Assembly (NCBI GenBank): GCA_934120715.1
Contig: CAKOUW010000001.1
Location: 124,001-188,000 of the forward strand
Length of the DNA: 64,000 bases
Source: an uncultured Bacilli bacterium
Lineage (GTDB): Bacteria > Bacillota_I > Bacilli_A > RF39 > UBA660
Direction of reading: 5' to 3'
In this document: one piece after another, positions 9,300-17,887 of the stretch
How positions within the stretch are numbered: position 1 is the first letter of the stretch
Layout of the letters: each line of letters begins with the position of its first letter
Program-made: the position numbers and the translations under genes
Notes under the pieces: generated by a model
The model's database searches: none
The model's input: the letters and a program-made list of their open reading frames with translations, nothing else
What the model was told of the DNA's origin: nothing

Positions 9300-9320
9300 G
9301 TAGCTTGGCTACTTTTTTTG
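9299..9320 (+). terminator. Intrinsic terminator of lepB
   Basis: AGTAGC (9299-9304) pairs with GCTACT (9308-9313), loop TTG, followed by seven T. Confidence 0.85.
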
Positions 9321-9321
9321 A

Positions 9322-9624
9322 TATAAAAGTATTTTTAGGGTAGTAAATGCTAGTTTAAGAATATATAGAGGAAAAGTTTTTTCTTTATTTGATTCTAATA
9401 CAGGTGAATATGTATTGATTATATTAAAATGGTTATTGTACGTAGATTTTCATTGGTTAGAAATTGTTAATCAAAATATGATGACGCAAACCTTCCTAAT
9501 AATTTATTTTGTTACGCTACTTATTTTTGATGAAGTAGAAATGATTGGTAAAAGTGATTTTATAAATACAAAGAAAGAGTTGGTAAAAAACTTTAATTAT
9601 GTTAAATACGTTAATTTTGTGTAA
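9322..9624 (+). pseudogene. Probable decayed coding fragment in the gap after lepB
   Basis: This 470-base gap between lepB and the SPFH gene holds no intact gene that I recognise. One frame stays open from 9322 to 9624 and reads like protein at first (SLRIYRGKVFSLFDSNTGEY). It lacks an ATG with a ribosome binding site, and a second frame carries protein-like sequence around 9430-9540, so frameshifts are likely. A hairpin follows its end. I cannot name the parent gene. Confidence 0.3.
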
Positions 9625-9655
9625 AGTATGACCTTTAGCATGTATACTTTTGTTG
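9623..9655 (+). terminator. Weak terminator-like hairpin
   Basis: AAAGTAT (9623-9629) pairs with ATACTTT (9644-9650), followed by a broken T run. It lies right after the decayed fragment. Confidence 0.4.
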
Positions 9656-9770
9656 TTTTATATATTATAATTAAGATGTAGGAGACTTTTGTTATTGATT
9701 AAGTTCTCTTCCTTCTAAGAAACTTAGGAGTATAAAAAATTAAATATTAATGTAGAGAGAGGAATTTATT

Positions 9771-10970
9771 ATGGGATTTATTAAAGCATTTACTGGATCG
9801 TTAAGTGGTACTTTTGCTGATCAATGGAAGGATTTTTATGTTCCTAGATCTGATATAACAGCCACAGCTGCTTTATTCCAGGCTGTTCCGCAATCACAAA
9901 ATAATGGTCGTGGAGAAAATTATAAGGGAAATGAAAATATCATTTCAAATGGAAGTAAAATAGTTGTTCCAGAAGGTACAGCTCTTATTACAGTACAGGA
10001 TGGAGCAGTAACAGGTCTTATTGCTGAAGCTGGTGGTTATGAATTTAGATCAAATGATCCTAATTCAAAATCAATATTTAGTGGTGATGGTATATTATCA
10101 TCAACAATTGGACAGTCTTGGGAAAGATTTAAATTTGGTGGTCAACCTGGTGCACAACAATTAGCTTTTTATGTTAATTTAAAACCAATATTAGGAATTA
10201 AGTTTGGTACGCCTACACCAATTTATTGGCAAGATGAATATTTAGCTACTAGAGCTGGATGTAGTGCTAGAGGAACTTATTCAATACAAATAGTTGATCC
10301 AATGTTATTCTTTAAGGTTTTTGTACAGGATATGTATAAGCAACCAAATTCTCCAGTTTTTGATTTTGATGATATAGATAATTCAGAAGTTTTTGATTTA
10401 TTTAATCAATTTTCAACTTGTTTAACTGGAGCATTTAAAAGATTTTCTTTAAAATCTAAAGAAAATAATATGGATACAATTGATTATGTTCAAGCTAATT
10501 TGGATAAGTTTGCAGTTACAATGAATGAGGAAGTAGAAAATACTTATCATTGGACTACTAATTATGGATTTAAAATAGTAAGTGTTAACTTACAAGCTGA
10601 TTATGATACTGCTACACAGAAATTTTTAGAGGAAGCTAGACAGGCAGATCAAGAGATTAGAAAAGCTGCTCGTATGGGACAAGCATATAGCAATAATATG
10701 GCTGGTATGATGGCAGCTGCAAGTGGTCAAGCAATGCAGTCAGCTGCAGCTAATGAAAATGGTGCTATGATGGGATTCATGGGTATGAATATGGCTCAAC
10801 AAAATGGATCAAATTTAATGGGAACTGTTAATAATATGCAAGCACAAGCAACTCAACAGGCAGCTGAAGATCCAACAACTAGGTTATTAAAAATGAAAGA
10901 ACTTCTTGATGCTGGAGCAATTTCACAAGAGGAATATGATAAGGTAAAAGCACAAGTATTAGGTTTATAA
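9771..10970 (+). CDS. SPFH-domain protein (YdjI/virion-core-like) with C-terminal SHOCT
   Basis: A membrane-associated scaffold of the stomatin/flotillin superfamily, closest to Bacillus YdjI, which helps place PspA at the membrane under envelope stress. The order is an N-terminal beta part (VVPEGTALITVQDGAVTGLI), SPFH core (FGTPTPIYWQDEYLATRAGC), a helical stretch (FLEEARQADQEIRKAARMGQ), a Met/Ala/Gln-rich linker near 310-365 and a SHOCT-type end (LKMKELLDAGAISQEEYDKV). There is no transmembrane helix. A good GAGAGAGG site precedes ATG 9771. The next gene starts four bases after the stop, so the two form one unit. Confidence 0.87.
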   Translation: MGFIKAFTGSLSGTFADQWKDFYVPRSDITATAALFQAVPQSQNNGRGENYKGNENIISNGSKIVVPEGTALITVQDGAVTGLIAEAGGYEFRSNDPNSKSIFSGDGILSSTIGQSWERFKFGGQPGAQQLAFYVNLKPILGIKFGTPTPIYWQDEYLATRAGCSARGTYSIQIVDPMLFFKVFVQDMYKQPNSPVFDFDDIDNSEVFDLFNQFSTCLTGAFKRFSLKSKENNMDTIDYVQANLDKFAVTMNEEVENTYHWTTNYGFKIVSVNLQADYDTATQKFLEEARQADQEIRKAARMGQAYSNNMAGMMAAASGQAMQSAAANENGAMMGFMGMNMAQQNGSNLMGTVNNMQAQATQQAAEDPTTRLLKMKELLDAGAISQEEYDKVKAQVLGL

Positions 10971-10974
10971 AGCT

Positions 10975-12747
10975 ATGCAAAACGGAAGTGTTTTAGAAAT
11001 AAAATGGCATACTCAAACACCAATAAGTTATACTGATCCTGTATATGGGACGGTTGAATTAGATGTATCTGGATTATGTCATTATGGACTTAGTACTCCA
11101 AATGTTAATGTTGAGATATTGAACAGCCAACTATTAGGGTATATTGTAGCTTGTGTTTCGAAGATAATTGGTGATATTCAAAATGAGAGTTATGAAGCCA
11201 TAAGTGCAATTTTGCAGAAAAAGTTGCTTACTTCATTAATTCCTGTTGCTCAAACTTTAGGAATTATGATAAGTGATGTAGTTGTATCTGAAGTACGTTT
11301 AACTGAAACTTCTCAACAAAAAGTTGCTCAGATTAATCAGAACAAAGTTACAGTTGTTAAAACAGATGAAGGAGCTATAGATGGACAAAATAAGTGTCCT
11401 AAGTGTGGAGCTACTGATATTTCTTTAAATGTTCAAAATGGAAAATTAAGGTGTAACTTTTGTAGATATGAGTTTGAGGCTCAAAAGTTTGATTCAATGC
11501 AGAAAGATATAAGTCAGTTGACTGGTGAAGTTATTGGTTCTGGTGCACAAAATATAGTTGCTGATACCAAAGATATGATAACTTTAAAATGTTCTAGTTG
11601 TGGAGCAGAGGTGGTTATAGATACTGCTTCTGTTACTCAGGCTAGATGTCACTGGTGTAGAAATACTTTATCATTAAATCAACAAATACCAAATGGTGCT
11701 GTTCCAGATACTGTTTTACCATTTAGTGTTACTAAGGCTGATGCTAAAGCTGCTATTGAAAAGTTTGTAGGAAAGAGAAAATTTTTTGCTCATCCAAAGT
11801 TTAGAATGGAATTTTCAACACAGAATGTTATGGGAGTTTATTTACCATACATGATAGTTGATGCTAATACTCATGCTAAATTAGTTGGACAGGGAGAACA
11901 TCAAACTAGATCTTATACTGTAAAACGTGGTGATCATGAAGAAACTTATTATGATGCTGATTTGTATAATGTTGAAAGAGAATTTGATTTGACTATAGAA
12001 GGTTTAACTGTTGAGTCTAGTAAAGATAAGCTTAATACTTCAGCTAAAGATAAAACAACAAATATAATTAATGCTATTATGCCATTTGATACAGAAAATT
12101 GTGTAAAATGGGATGCTAATTATATAAAGGGATATACATCTGAAAAAAGAGATACTAATGTTGAAGAATTAAAAGATCTTGTACGCTCGCAATCTATGGA
12201 CATTGCTAGACATGCAACCAATAAAACGCTAGGAAAATATGATCGTGGCGTTAGATGGGACAGCGAAAATCTAGATGTTAAAGGGCAACAGTGGAAAGCA
12301 GCTTATTTGCCGGTTTGGCTTTATAGTTATCAGGAAAAGAAGAAAAATCAAAGTTTGCTACATTATGTAGCTGTTAATGCTAGGACGAAAGAGACTATGG
12401 GGAGTGTTCCTATCCATATGCCTAAATTAATCATTGTTTCGGCAATTCTTGAAATAATTGGAGTTATTGCTATGATGTTCACTATTAGTGATGATAATAA
12501 GTTACCGCTTGCCTTTTTATTACTAGGAGTAGTTTATTTTATTATTATTTATTCTAGATATAGAAATAGTGGCGCGAGACATAATTATGAAAATGAAACT
12601 AAAAATGAAATGAAAAATCTTGTTTCTAAAGATGATTTTGTAAAGCATAAAACAGGACTTAGTAATTCTAGGATGGATGGTGCTAATAATACAAGAATAT
12701 CTGGTAAAGGTAGTAGCTTTGACTTTACAAATTTTATTAAAAAATAG
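10975..12747 (+). CDS. Fusion of SPFH half-domain, two zinc ribbons and membrane anchor (YdjG-like)
   Basis: Residues 1-125 match the second half of an SPFH domain (EIKWHTQTPISYTDPVYGTV, then a helix ending ETSQQKVAQINQN), collinear with the preceding protein. Then come two C4 zinc ribbons (CPKCGATDISLN...CNFC near 140-163; CSSCGAEVVIDT...CHWC near 205-226), a long domain of the YdjG type (ERKFFAHPKFRM-like, YLPVWLYSY) and two membrane helices near 485-530. In Bacillus, YdjG and YdjH anchor YdjI and PspA. The start is ATG 10975 with a weak ribosome binding site, suggesting coupling to the upstream stop. The half-domain start is unusual. Confidence 0.8.
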   Translation: MQNGSVLEIKWHTQTPISYTDPVYGTVELDVSGLCHYGLSTPNVNVEILNSQLLGYIVACVSKIIGDIQNESYEAISAILQKKLLTSLIPVAQTLGIMISDVVVSEVRLTETSQQKVAQINQNKVTVVKTDEGAIDGQNKCPKCGATDISLNVQNGKLRCNFCRYEFEAQKFDSMQKDISQLTGEVIGSGAQNIVADTKDMITLKCSSCGAEVVIDTASVTQARCHWCRNTLSLNQQIPNGAVPDTVLPFSVTKADAKAAIEKFVGKRKFFAHPKFRMEFSTQNVMGVYLPYMIVDANTHAKLVGQGEHQTRSYTVKRGDHEETYYDADLYNVEREFDLTIEGLTVESSKDKLNTSAKDKTTNIINAIMPFDTENCVKWDANYIKGYTSEKRDTNVEELKDLVRSQSMDIARHATNKTLGKYDRGVRWDSENLDVKGQQWKAAYLPVWLYSYQEKKKNQSLLHYVAVNARTKETMGSVPIHMPKLIIVSAILEIIGVIAMMFTISDDNKLPLAFLLLGVVYFIIIYSRYRNSGARHNYENETKNEMKNLVSKDDFVKHKTGLSNSRMDGANNTRISGKGSSFDFTNFIKK

Positions 12748-12798
12748 ATGTGCTTTGAAATTATATAATAAAAGTAGGCGAAAGATGATTTGATATGA

Positions 12799-12835
12799 AC
12801 CCCGTTTCTTGGACGTAAGAGAAACGAGGTTTTTA
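12799..12835 (+). terminator. Intrinsic terminator of the SPFH operon
   Basis: ACCCCGTTTCT (12799-12809) pairs with AGAAACGAGGT (12820-12830) with one C-A mismatch, followed by five T. Confidence 0.8.
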
Positions 12836-12870
12836 TATGTAAAAATTAACTTATGAAAAGGAAATGTGAA

Positions 12871-12990
12871 ATAAAGTAATGCGGTATCGACTATCGGAAT
12901 TTAAGCCTATGGAGAATACTCTATCTATGAAGTGGAGATTTTGATTGGTGATGACCGAAGCAACAAATTTTAATTTGTCGTTTGTTCTTT
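12871..12990 (+). repeat. Solo copy A of a conserved right-end/omegaRNA-like element
   Basis: This copy shares long identical stretches with the element at 43285-43437: the 20 bases ATCGGAATTTAAGCCTATGG (with ACT before and AGAAT after), then ACTCTATCTATGAAGT. Both end in an AT-rich palindrome (here ACAAATT/AATTTGT near 12963-12978) followed by TTTGTTCT. It lacks the seven bases that complete the AGAG/CTCT hairpin in the other copy. No transposase remnant is visible beside it. The 315-base gap between genes otherwise holds only the terminator above. Confidence 0.6.
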
Positions 12991-13061
12991 ATAAATGATT
13001 TAATAGACTTTAATATTATAATTTGATACAATGGTTTTAGCTATGATTGGAGTTGAGTTTA

Positions 13062-13397
13062 ATGAAATATGAAATGAAATTACATAATGATCCATTTAAT
13101 CTTATAAATAGTGGTAGTAAAACTATAGAACTTAGGTTAAATGATCCTAAGAGGCAATTACTTAAAGTAGGAGATACTATTGAATTTACGAATAGGGATA
13201 CTGCAGAAAAGTTACTGGTTGAAATAGTTGATTTGGTTAAATATCCAACCTTTTTAGAATTATATAAAGATAATGATAAGGTTGCGATGGGATATGGTTT
13301 GAATGAAGAGGCTAATTATAAAGATATGGAATTATATTATTCTTTAGAAGAACAGAAAAAATATGGAGTTTTAGCAATTAAAATAAAAAAACTTTAA
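13062..13397 (+). CDS. ASCH-domain protein
   Basis: ASCH domains are small beta-barrels related to PUA and are thought to bind RNA. The signature is clear: KLHNDPFNLINSGSKTIELR at the start, KVGDTIEFTNRDTAEKLLVE, and a C-terminal strand KYGVLAIKIKKL. I take ATG 13062 as the start because homologous N-termini begin with this strand; an upstream TTG at 13047 would add five residues. It is followed eight bases later by the deformylase-like gene. A larger protein with an ASCH start is found at 48734. Confidence 0.85.
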   Translation: MKYEMKLHNDPFNLINSGSKTIELRLNDPKRQLLKVGDTIEFTNRDTAEKLLVEIVDLVKYPTFLELYKDNDKVAMGYGLNEEANYKDMELYYSLEEQKKYGVLAIKIKKL

Positions 13398-13405
13398 GGT
13401 GTGTT

Positions 13406-14005
13406 ATGAAAAGAATTACTATAAATGATAATTATGATATGTTAAGAGAAATATCCAGTGATGTTGATTTTGAAAATGATAATTACATGGCTTATGTTAA
13501 AGAGTTAGAAGATTATTGCCTTAATAATAGAGTCTATGCGCTTGCACCCGTTCAAATAGGAATACCAAAGAGAATGATTTATTTACGTAATACAACTGAA
13601 GACATGACTAAGAATATGCATTCTGATTATAATGAGGGGCTTATTTTAATTAATCCTATAATTATTTCTAGAACTGGTCATACTAGATTTTTAGAAAGAT
13701 GTGAGAGTTGTTTAGACTATGTTGGAGTTGTTGATAGACCTTATAGTGTTACAGTTAGGTATTTTGATACCAATAAAGGTATTCATGTTGAAGAATTTAC
13801 AGGGTTTAAAGCTATTGTTTTTAGTCATGAATTTGATCATCTAAATGGAGTTTTACATATGGATAGAACAGATAAAATTATGCAAATGGATTGGGATGAG
13901 ACTAAGAAATATAGAGATAGTCATCCTATGGAGATTATTTCTAAATCAGGAGATTATAGAGATTCTTTTTTCGATAATATGAAGCAAATAATAAAAAAGA
14001 AGTAG
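13406..14005 (+). CDS. Peptide deformylase family protein, divergent motif 1
   Basis: Deformylases remove the formyl group from nascent N-termini. Metal ligands are all present: Cys in ERCESCLDYVG (motif 2) and two His in FSHEFDHLNG (motif 3). Motif 1, normally GxGxAAxQ, reads VYALAPVQIG, so the first Gly is lost while Gln is kept. At 199 residues with a C-terminal extension it resembles the secondary deformylases of Firmicutes. I cannot say whether it is the main enzyme of the cell. Confidence 0.82.
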   Translation: MKRITINDNYDMLREISSDVDFENDNYMAYVKELEDYCLNNRVYALAPVQIGIPKRMIYLRNTTEDMTKNMHSDYNEGLILINPIIISRTGHTRFLERCESCLDYVGVVDRPYSVTVRYFDTNKGIHVEEFTGFKAIVFSHEFDHLNGVLHMDRTDKIMQMDWDETKKYRDSHPMEIISKSGDYRDSFFDNMKQIIKKK

Positions 14006-14013
14006 GTTATTTT

Positions 14014-15654
14014 ATGAAAAATTTTAAGGAGCTGAAAAGGAAGGCTAGAAAACATTTATTAAGTCATTATTATCTTATAACTTTTACTTGTTTACTTTCG
14101 GCTTTTTTAGGAGTTGAATTTACAGGAACACTTGCTTTTGTAAGTAGATTTAATTTAAATATTAAATTTGGGAGTAGGGGATTTATTGCTGGAGTAATTA
14201 ATCTTTTTACTTCTAAAACTTTGTTTAATTTTTTAACTAAAACTATTAATACAATAGTTGGTTCTAAGAGAAGTACAGAGATTATTTTAGTTATATTGGG
14301 ATTTCTAATAACTTTTATTTTTTGGGCTCTTGTTAAAAATGTTTATAGAGTTATATCTAGAAGAATAATATTAGAGGCTAGAGTATATAAAAAAGTTCCG
14401 GTTAATGAATTTAGTTTTTTAATAAAAGCTAGGAAATGGTTTAAAACAGTTAGGACTATGTTTGTTTATAGCTTTTATTATTTTTTATGGTCTTTAACAA
14501 TAGTTGGAATATTTATTAAAAGATATGAATATTTTTTAGTTCCTTATATAGTGGCGGAAAATCCAAATATATCAGCTAAGTCTGCTATAGAATTATCACA
14601 AAAGATGATGGATGGTCATAAGTGGGAGTGTTTTTTATTAGAACTATCATTTATTGGATATAATATATTGGGAATTTTAACATTTGGTATTTCTTCAATT
14701 ATTTTTTCTAATGGGTATACTAGTTTAACTTATGCCGAGTATTATGCTAGTATTAGAAAAAAATATATAGAAAAGACTGGTGATTTATATGAATACTTGT
14801 TTGATACATATTTATATACCAAAGCTAGTGATGAAATTTTAAGAGATGCTTATTCTGATATTTATGATTTGATTGATAATACTTCTGATATTAAGTTAAG
14901 TGGTTTTAAGGGCTTTTTATATAATAATTTTGGTATAAATCTTTATTCAGTTAATGAAATTAAAAAATATGAAAAACAGGAGATTAATAAGTTTAAGATA
15001 GCAGCTTATAGTGATACTATAAAGGGTTTTGTTTATCCTACTAGGCTTTATCCAATTACTTTAAAGAAAAAGGATAAACATAAGGAATTAGATTATATGA
15101 AAAGTTATTCAGTACCAAGTCTTATTATGATGTTTTTTGCGTTTTCAATTATTGGTTGGTTATGGGAAGTTTTATTTTATTTATTTGAGGATGGTCAATT
15201 AGTAAATCGTGGTGTTCTTCATGGACCATGGTTACCTATATATGGTACGGGAGCTTTATTAATTATAATTTTCTTAAGAAAGTTTCGATCAAAACCTAGT
15301 TTGGAGTTTTCTTTAATAGTTATTATTTGTGGTTTAGTTGAGTATTTTACATCTGTTTATTTGGAGGCAAAATTTGGACTTCTTTGGTGGGATTATACTG
15401 ATTACTTTTTAAATATCAATGGTCGTGTTTGTGCTGAGGGACTTATTGTTTTTGGAGTAGGTGGCATGATGGGAGTCTATGTATTAGCACCATTATTTGA
15501 TGATTATTTTAATAAAATGGGTAAAAAAGTATTATATGTCCTATGTATAGTGCTTAGTTTTTTATATGTTTTTGATAAAATATATAGTGGTATTTATCCT
15601 AATACAGGTGAAAATATATCATTTAATACTAATATGGAGGGGGGTAATAAATAA
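14014..15654 (+). CDS. Membrane protein: DUF975-like N-terminus fused to CmpB-type (PF06541) domain
   Basis: The N-terminal 280 residues follow the DUF975 pattern: a short cytosolic start (FKELKRKARKHLLSHYYLIT), several membrane helices and FLVPYIVAENPNISAKSAIE. From about residue 365 there is a separate four- to five-helix domain (FFAFSIIGWLWEVLFYLFED, NRGVLHGPWLPIYGTGALLI, GLLWWDYTDYFLNINGRVC) typical of putative ABC-transporter type IV proteins. No ATPase subunit is adjacent. Function unknown. It directly abuts the phosphoesterase gene, with no intergenic bases. Confidence 0.8.
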   Translation: MKNFKELKRKARKHLLSHYYLITFTCLLSAFLGVEFTGTLAFVSRFNLNIKFGSRGFIAGVINLFTSKTLFNFLTKTINTIVGSKRSTEIILVILGFLITFIFWALVKNVYRVISRRIILEARVYKKVPVNEFSFLIKARKWFKTVRTMFVYSFYYFLWSLTIVGIFIKRYEYFLVPYIVAENPNISAKSAIELSQKMMDGHKWECFLLELSFIGYNILGILTFGISSIIFSNGYTSLTYAEYYASIRKKYIEKTGDLYEYLFDTYLYTKASDEILRDAYSDIYDLIDNTSDIKLSGFKGFLYNNFGINLYSVNEIKKYEKQEINKFKIAAYSDTIKGFVYPTRLYPITLKKKDKHKELDYMKSYSVPSLIMMFFAFSIIGWLWEVLFYLFEDGQLVNRGVLHGPWLPIYGTGALLIIIFLRKFRSKPSLEFSLIVIICGLVEYFTSVYLEAKFGLLWWDYTDYFLNINGRVCAEGLIVFGVGGMMGVYVLAPLFDDYFNKMGKKVLYVLCIVLSFLYVFDKIYSGIYPNTGENISFNTNMEGGNK

Positions 15655-16836
15655 ATGATAGCGGTACTTTTATCACCTATATATATAATTGCTAATGTGT
15701 ATATAGTTAGGTGGTTAATTAAGTGGACAATGGCATGTAGTGAGTTATTTAAAACAGCGGCTGCTAGATATATCATAATAGCAATTTATATATTTTTTGC
15801 TAGTTCTTTTATAATTGGTTTTTTCTTACCCTTTAGAACTGTAAAAATTATAGGTAATTATTGGCTTGGAGTAGTTCAATATATATTGTTTGTAGTACTT
15901 ATGGCTGATTTAATTAGGATAATTCTATTAAAGACTAATATAGTTAGTAATACGATATTAAGTTCTAATAAAACTTTTGTTATTGCTGGGGCTATATGTA
16001 TTCTTTTAGTTGTTTTCTTTTCTACTTATGGTGTTGTTCATTCTAAAAAGATTGTTTATTCTACGTATGATGTTAAGGTTAATAAAAAAGTTGATAAGTT
16101 TAATGATTTAAGAATAGCATTAGTATCAGATTTACATCTTGGGTATAATAGTACATTATCTCATATTAATAAAATGGTAAATATGATCAATGATAGTAAG
16201 CCTGATTTAGTGGTTATTGATGGTGATATATTTGATAATGATTATAAAGCTATTAAAAATCCTAATAAGATTATTATGGCATTAAAAAAAATTAAGTCTA
16301 AGTATGGTGTTTATGCGGTATATGGAAATCATGATATTGATGAGACACTATTAGCAGGATTTACTTTTTTTTCAAAAGATGGGGTAAAATTAATTGATCC
16401 AAGTATGGATAAATTTCTTAGGAAAGCAAATGTTAAATTACTTAGAGATAGTGCTGTATTAATTGATGATTCTTTCTACTTAGTAGGAAGGCTTGATTAT
16501 CATAAGTATGGTATTAAAGTTAAGGAGAGAAAAACTATTAATGAATTACTTAGTAATGTTGATAAGAGTAAGCCTATAATTGTTATGGATCATGAACCTT
16601 ATGAATTAAAAAAATTAGCTAATAATGGTGTAGATATAGATTTATCAGGTCATACTCATGCTGGACAAATGTTACCTTCTAGTGTTTTTATGGATTTAGT
16701 TTGGGAAAATTCCTATGGACTTTTAAAAGTTGATGATATGTATAGTATTGTGACTAGTGGAGTTGGAGTTTATGGACCAAATATGAGAGTTGGGACAACA
16801 GCAGAGGTTGCTTTGGTGGATGTACATTTCGAATGA
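15655..16836 (+). CDS. Membrane-anchored calcineurin-like metallophosphoesterase
   Basis: Four N-terminal membrane helices occupy residues 1-130. The catalytic domain then shows the dimetal motifs in order: LVSDLHLG (about 157-163), VIDGDIFD (188-194), YGNHDID (223-229), MDHEPYEL and SGHTHAGQ. This resembles YkuE-type phosphoesterases acting outside the membrane; the substrate is unknown. Translation starts at ATG 15655 immediately after the upstream stop, with a G-rich ribosome binding site inside the previous gene, so the two are coupled. Confidence 0.88.
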   Translation: MIAVLLSPIYIIANVYIVRWLIKWTMACSELFKTAAARYIIIAIYIFFASSFIIGFFLPFRTVKIIGNYWLGVVQYILFVVLMADLIRIILLKTNIVSNTILSSNKTFVIAGAICILLVVFFSTYGVVHSKKIVYSTYDVKVNKKVDKFNDLRIALVSDLHLGYNSTLSHINKMVNMINDSKPDLVVIDGDIFDNDYKAIKNPNKIIMALKKIKSKYGVYAVYGNHDIDETLLAGFTFFSKDGVKLIDPSMDKFLRKANVKLLRDSAVLIDDSFYLVGRLDYHKYGIKVKERKTINELLSNVDKSKPIIVMDHEPYELKKLANNGVDIDLSGHTHAGQMLPSSVFMDLVWENSYGLLKVDDMYSIVTSGVGVYGPNMRVGTTAEVALVDVHFE

Positions 16837-16909
16837 TGTTTCAAAATTTATTAATTGTATGTGTTAAAATATAATTATAATTATTATATAAATTAATAGG
16901 TGATATAAT

Positions 16910-17521
16910 ATGATTAGAAGATATGATACAAATGAGGTTAGTTCTGTAGTAGCGGTACTTAATAATGATGGAGTTATTAGTGTTCCTACTGATACTGTTT
17001 ATGGTGTTTGTGCCAGAATTAGTTCAATTGATGCATATAATAAATTGATTGAAGTAAAGAATAGGCCAGCTAGTAAACTTTTTCCTATTATGTGTGCTAA
17101 TATAGATCAGATTAAAGATGTTGCGGTTATTGGTCCTAGAGAAGAGATGCTGATAAAAATTTTTATGCCTGGACCTATTACTTTAATTTTAAAGAAAAAG
17201 GATGATTTACCTGATTATATTAATAATGGATGTCAGACGGTAGCAATTAGAATGGCAACTTCTGATGTTTTGGAGAAAATAATAAAAAAAGTTGGACCTG
17301 TTTTTATGAGTAGTGCTAATCAAAGTGGAGAGGCTGTTTGTCATAACTTGGATGAAATAGAGCATTGTTGTCCTAAACTTGATGGTATGCTTGAAGGGAA
17401 TGTTCTTTTTGGTATTAGTAGTACAATAGTAGACTGTACTAGTGATGATATAAACATTTTAAGAGAAGGGCCTATTACATTAGAACAAATAAATGCTGCT
17501 ATAAAAGATGTTAGATTATAG
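16910..17521 (+). CDS. tsaC: Threonylcarbamoyl-AMP synthase (Sua5/YrdC/TsaC family)
   Basis: It makes threonylcarbamoyl-adenylate from threonine, bicarbonate and ATP for the t6A37 tRNA modification. Family motifs: GVISVPTDTVYGVCARISS, EVKNRPASKLFPIM, MPGPITLILKK, MSSANQSGEAV and SSTIVDCTSDDINILREG. At 203 residues it is the short form without the Sua5 C-terminal domain. ATG 16910 follows AGGTGATA. A terminator follows. The t6A-cyclising enzyme gene tcdA occurs elsewhere in this window (44418). Confidence 0.92.
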   Translation: MIRRYDTNEVSSVVAVLNNDGVISVPTDTVYGVCARISSIDAYNKLIEVKNRPASKLFPIMCANIDQIKDVAVIGPREEMLIKIFMPGPITLILKKKDDLPDYINNGCQTVAIRMATSDVLEKIIKKVGPVFMSSANQSGEAVCHNLDEIEHCCPKLDGMLEGNVLFGISSTIVDCTSDDINILREGPITLEQINAAIKDVRL

Positions 17522-17533
17522 TTGGTTTGGTGA

Positions 17534-17568
17534 AGAAATATTATTGTTAGGCAATATTTCTTTTTTTA
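17534..17568 (+). terminator. Intrinsic terminator of tsaC
   Basis: AGAAATATT (17534-17542) pairs with AATATTTCT (17553-17561), followed by a T run. Confidence 0.85.
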
Positions 17569-17668
17569 TAAAAATTTTTTTCTCGTAGTGGTTATTAATG
17601 AAATAAAAATTATTTGTGATATAATTAAATTAGGTTAAAAATTATAATTATATGAGGAGGAATAAAAT

Positions 17669-17887
17669 ATGAAGGAAGTTAAATTTGCAGTTGATGGAAT
17701 AAAGTGTACTGGATGTGAGAATAGAATATTAAATTCTTTAAATATGGTTGATGGTATCCAGAAAGTTATAGCTAGTCATGTTGATGGTACTGTTGTTGTG
17801 GAAATGGATGAGTCAGTTGATATAAATGGTATAAAGAAGCATATTGAAGATCTTGGATTTGAAGTAAGCGAAGAAGAACAATTATGA
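17669..17887 (+). CDS. copZ: Heavy-metal-associated copper chaperone-like protein
   Basis: A 72-residue ferredoxin-fold HMA protein with the metal site GIKCTGCENRI (CxxC). It should carry Cu(I) to the P-type ATPase encoded next; the genes overlap by four bases (ATGA), which implies tight coupling. A strong GAGGAGG site precedes ATG 17669, and a TATAAT lies upstream. I could not see a CopY or CsoR operator with confidence. Confidence 0.87.
   Translation: MKEVKFAVDGIKCTGCENRILNSLNMVDGIQKVIASHVDGTVVVEMDESVDINGIKKHIEDLGFEVSEEEQL

Noticed and set aside
10940..10990. The two SPFH genes as one gene broken by a frameshift
   Set aside because: The first protein ends in a complete SHOCT-like module before its stop, and the second repeats an SPFH region already present in the first, so they are two genes.
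12871..12990. Riboswitch upstream of the ASCH gene
   Set aside because: The matching copy at 43285 lies before an unrelated gene and directly behind a TnpB end, and each copy ends in a palindrome typical of insertion-element ends.
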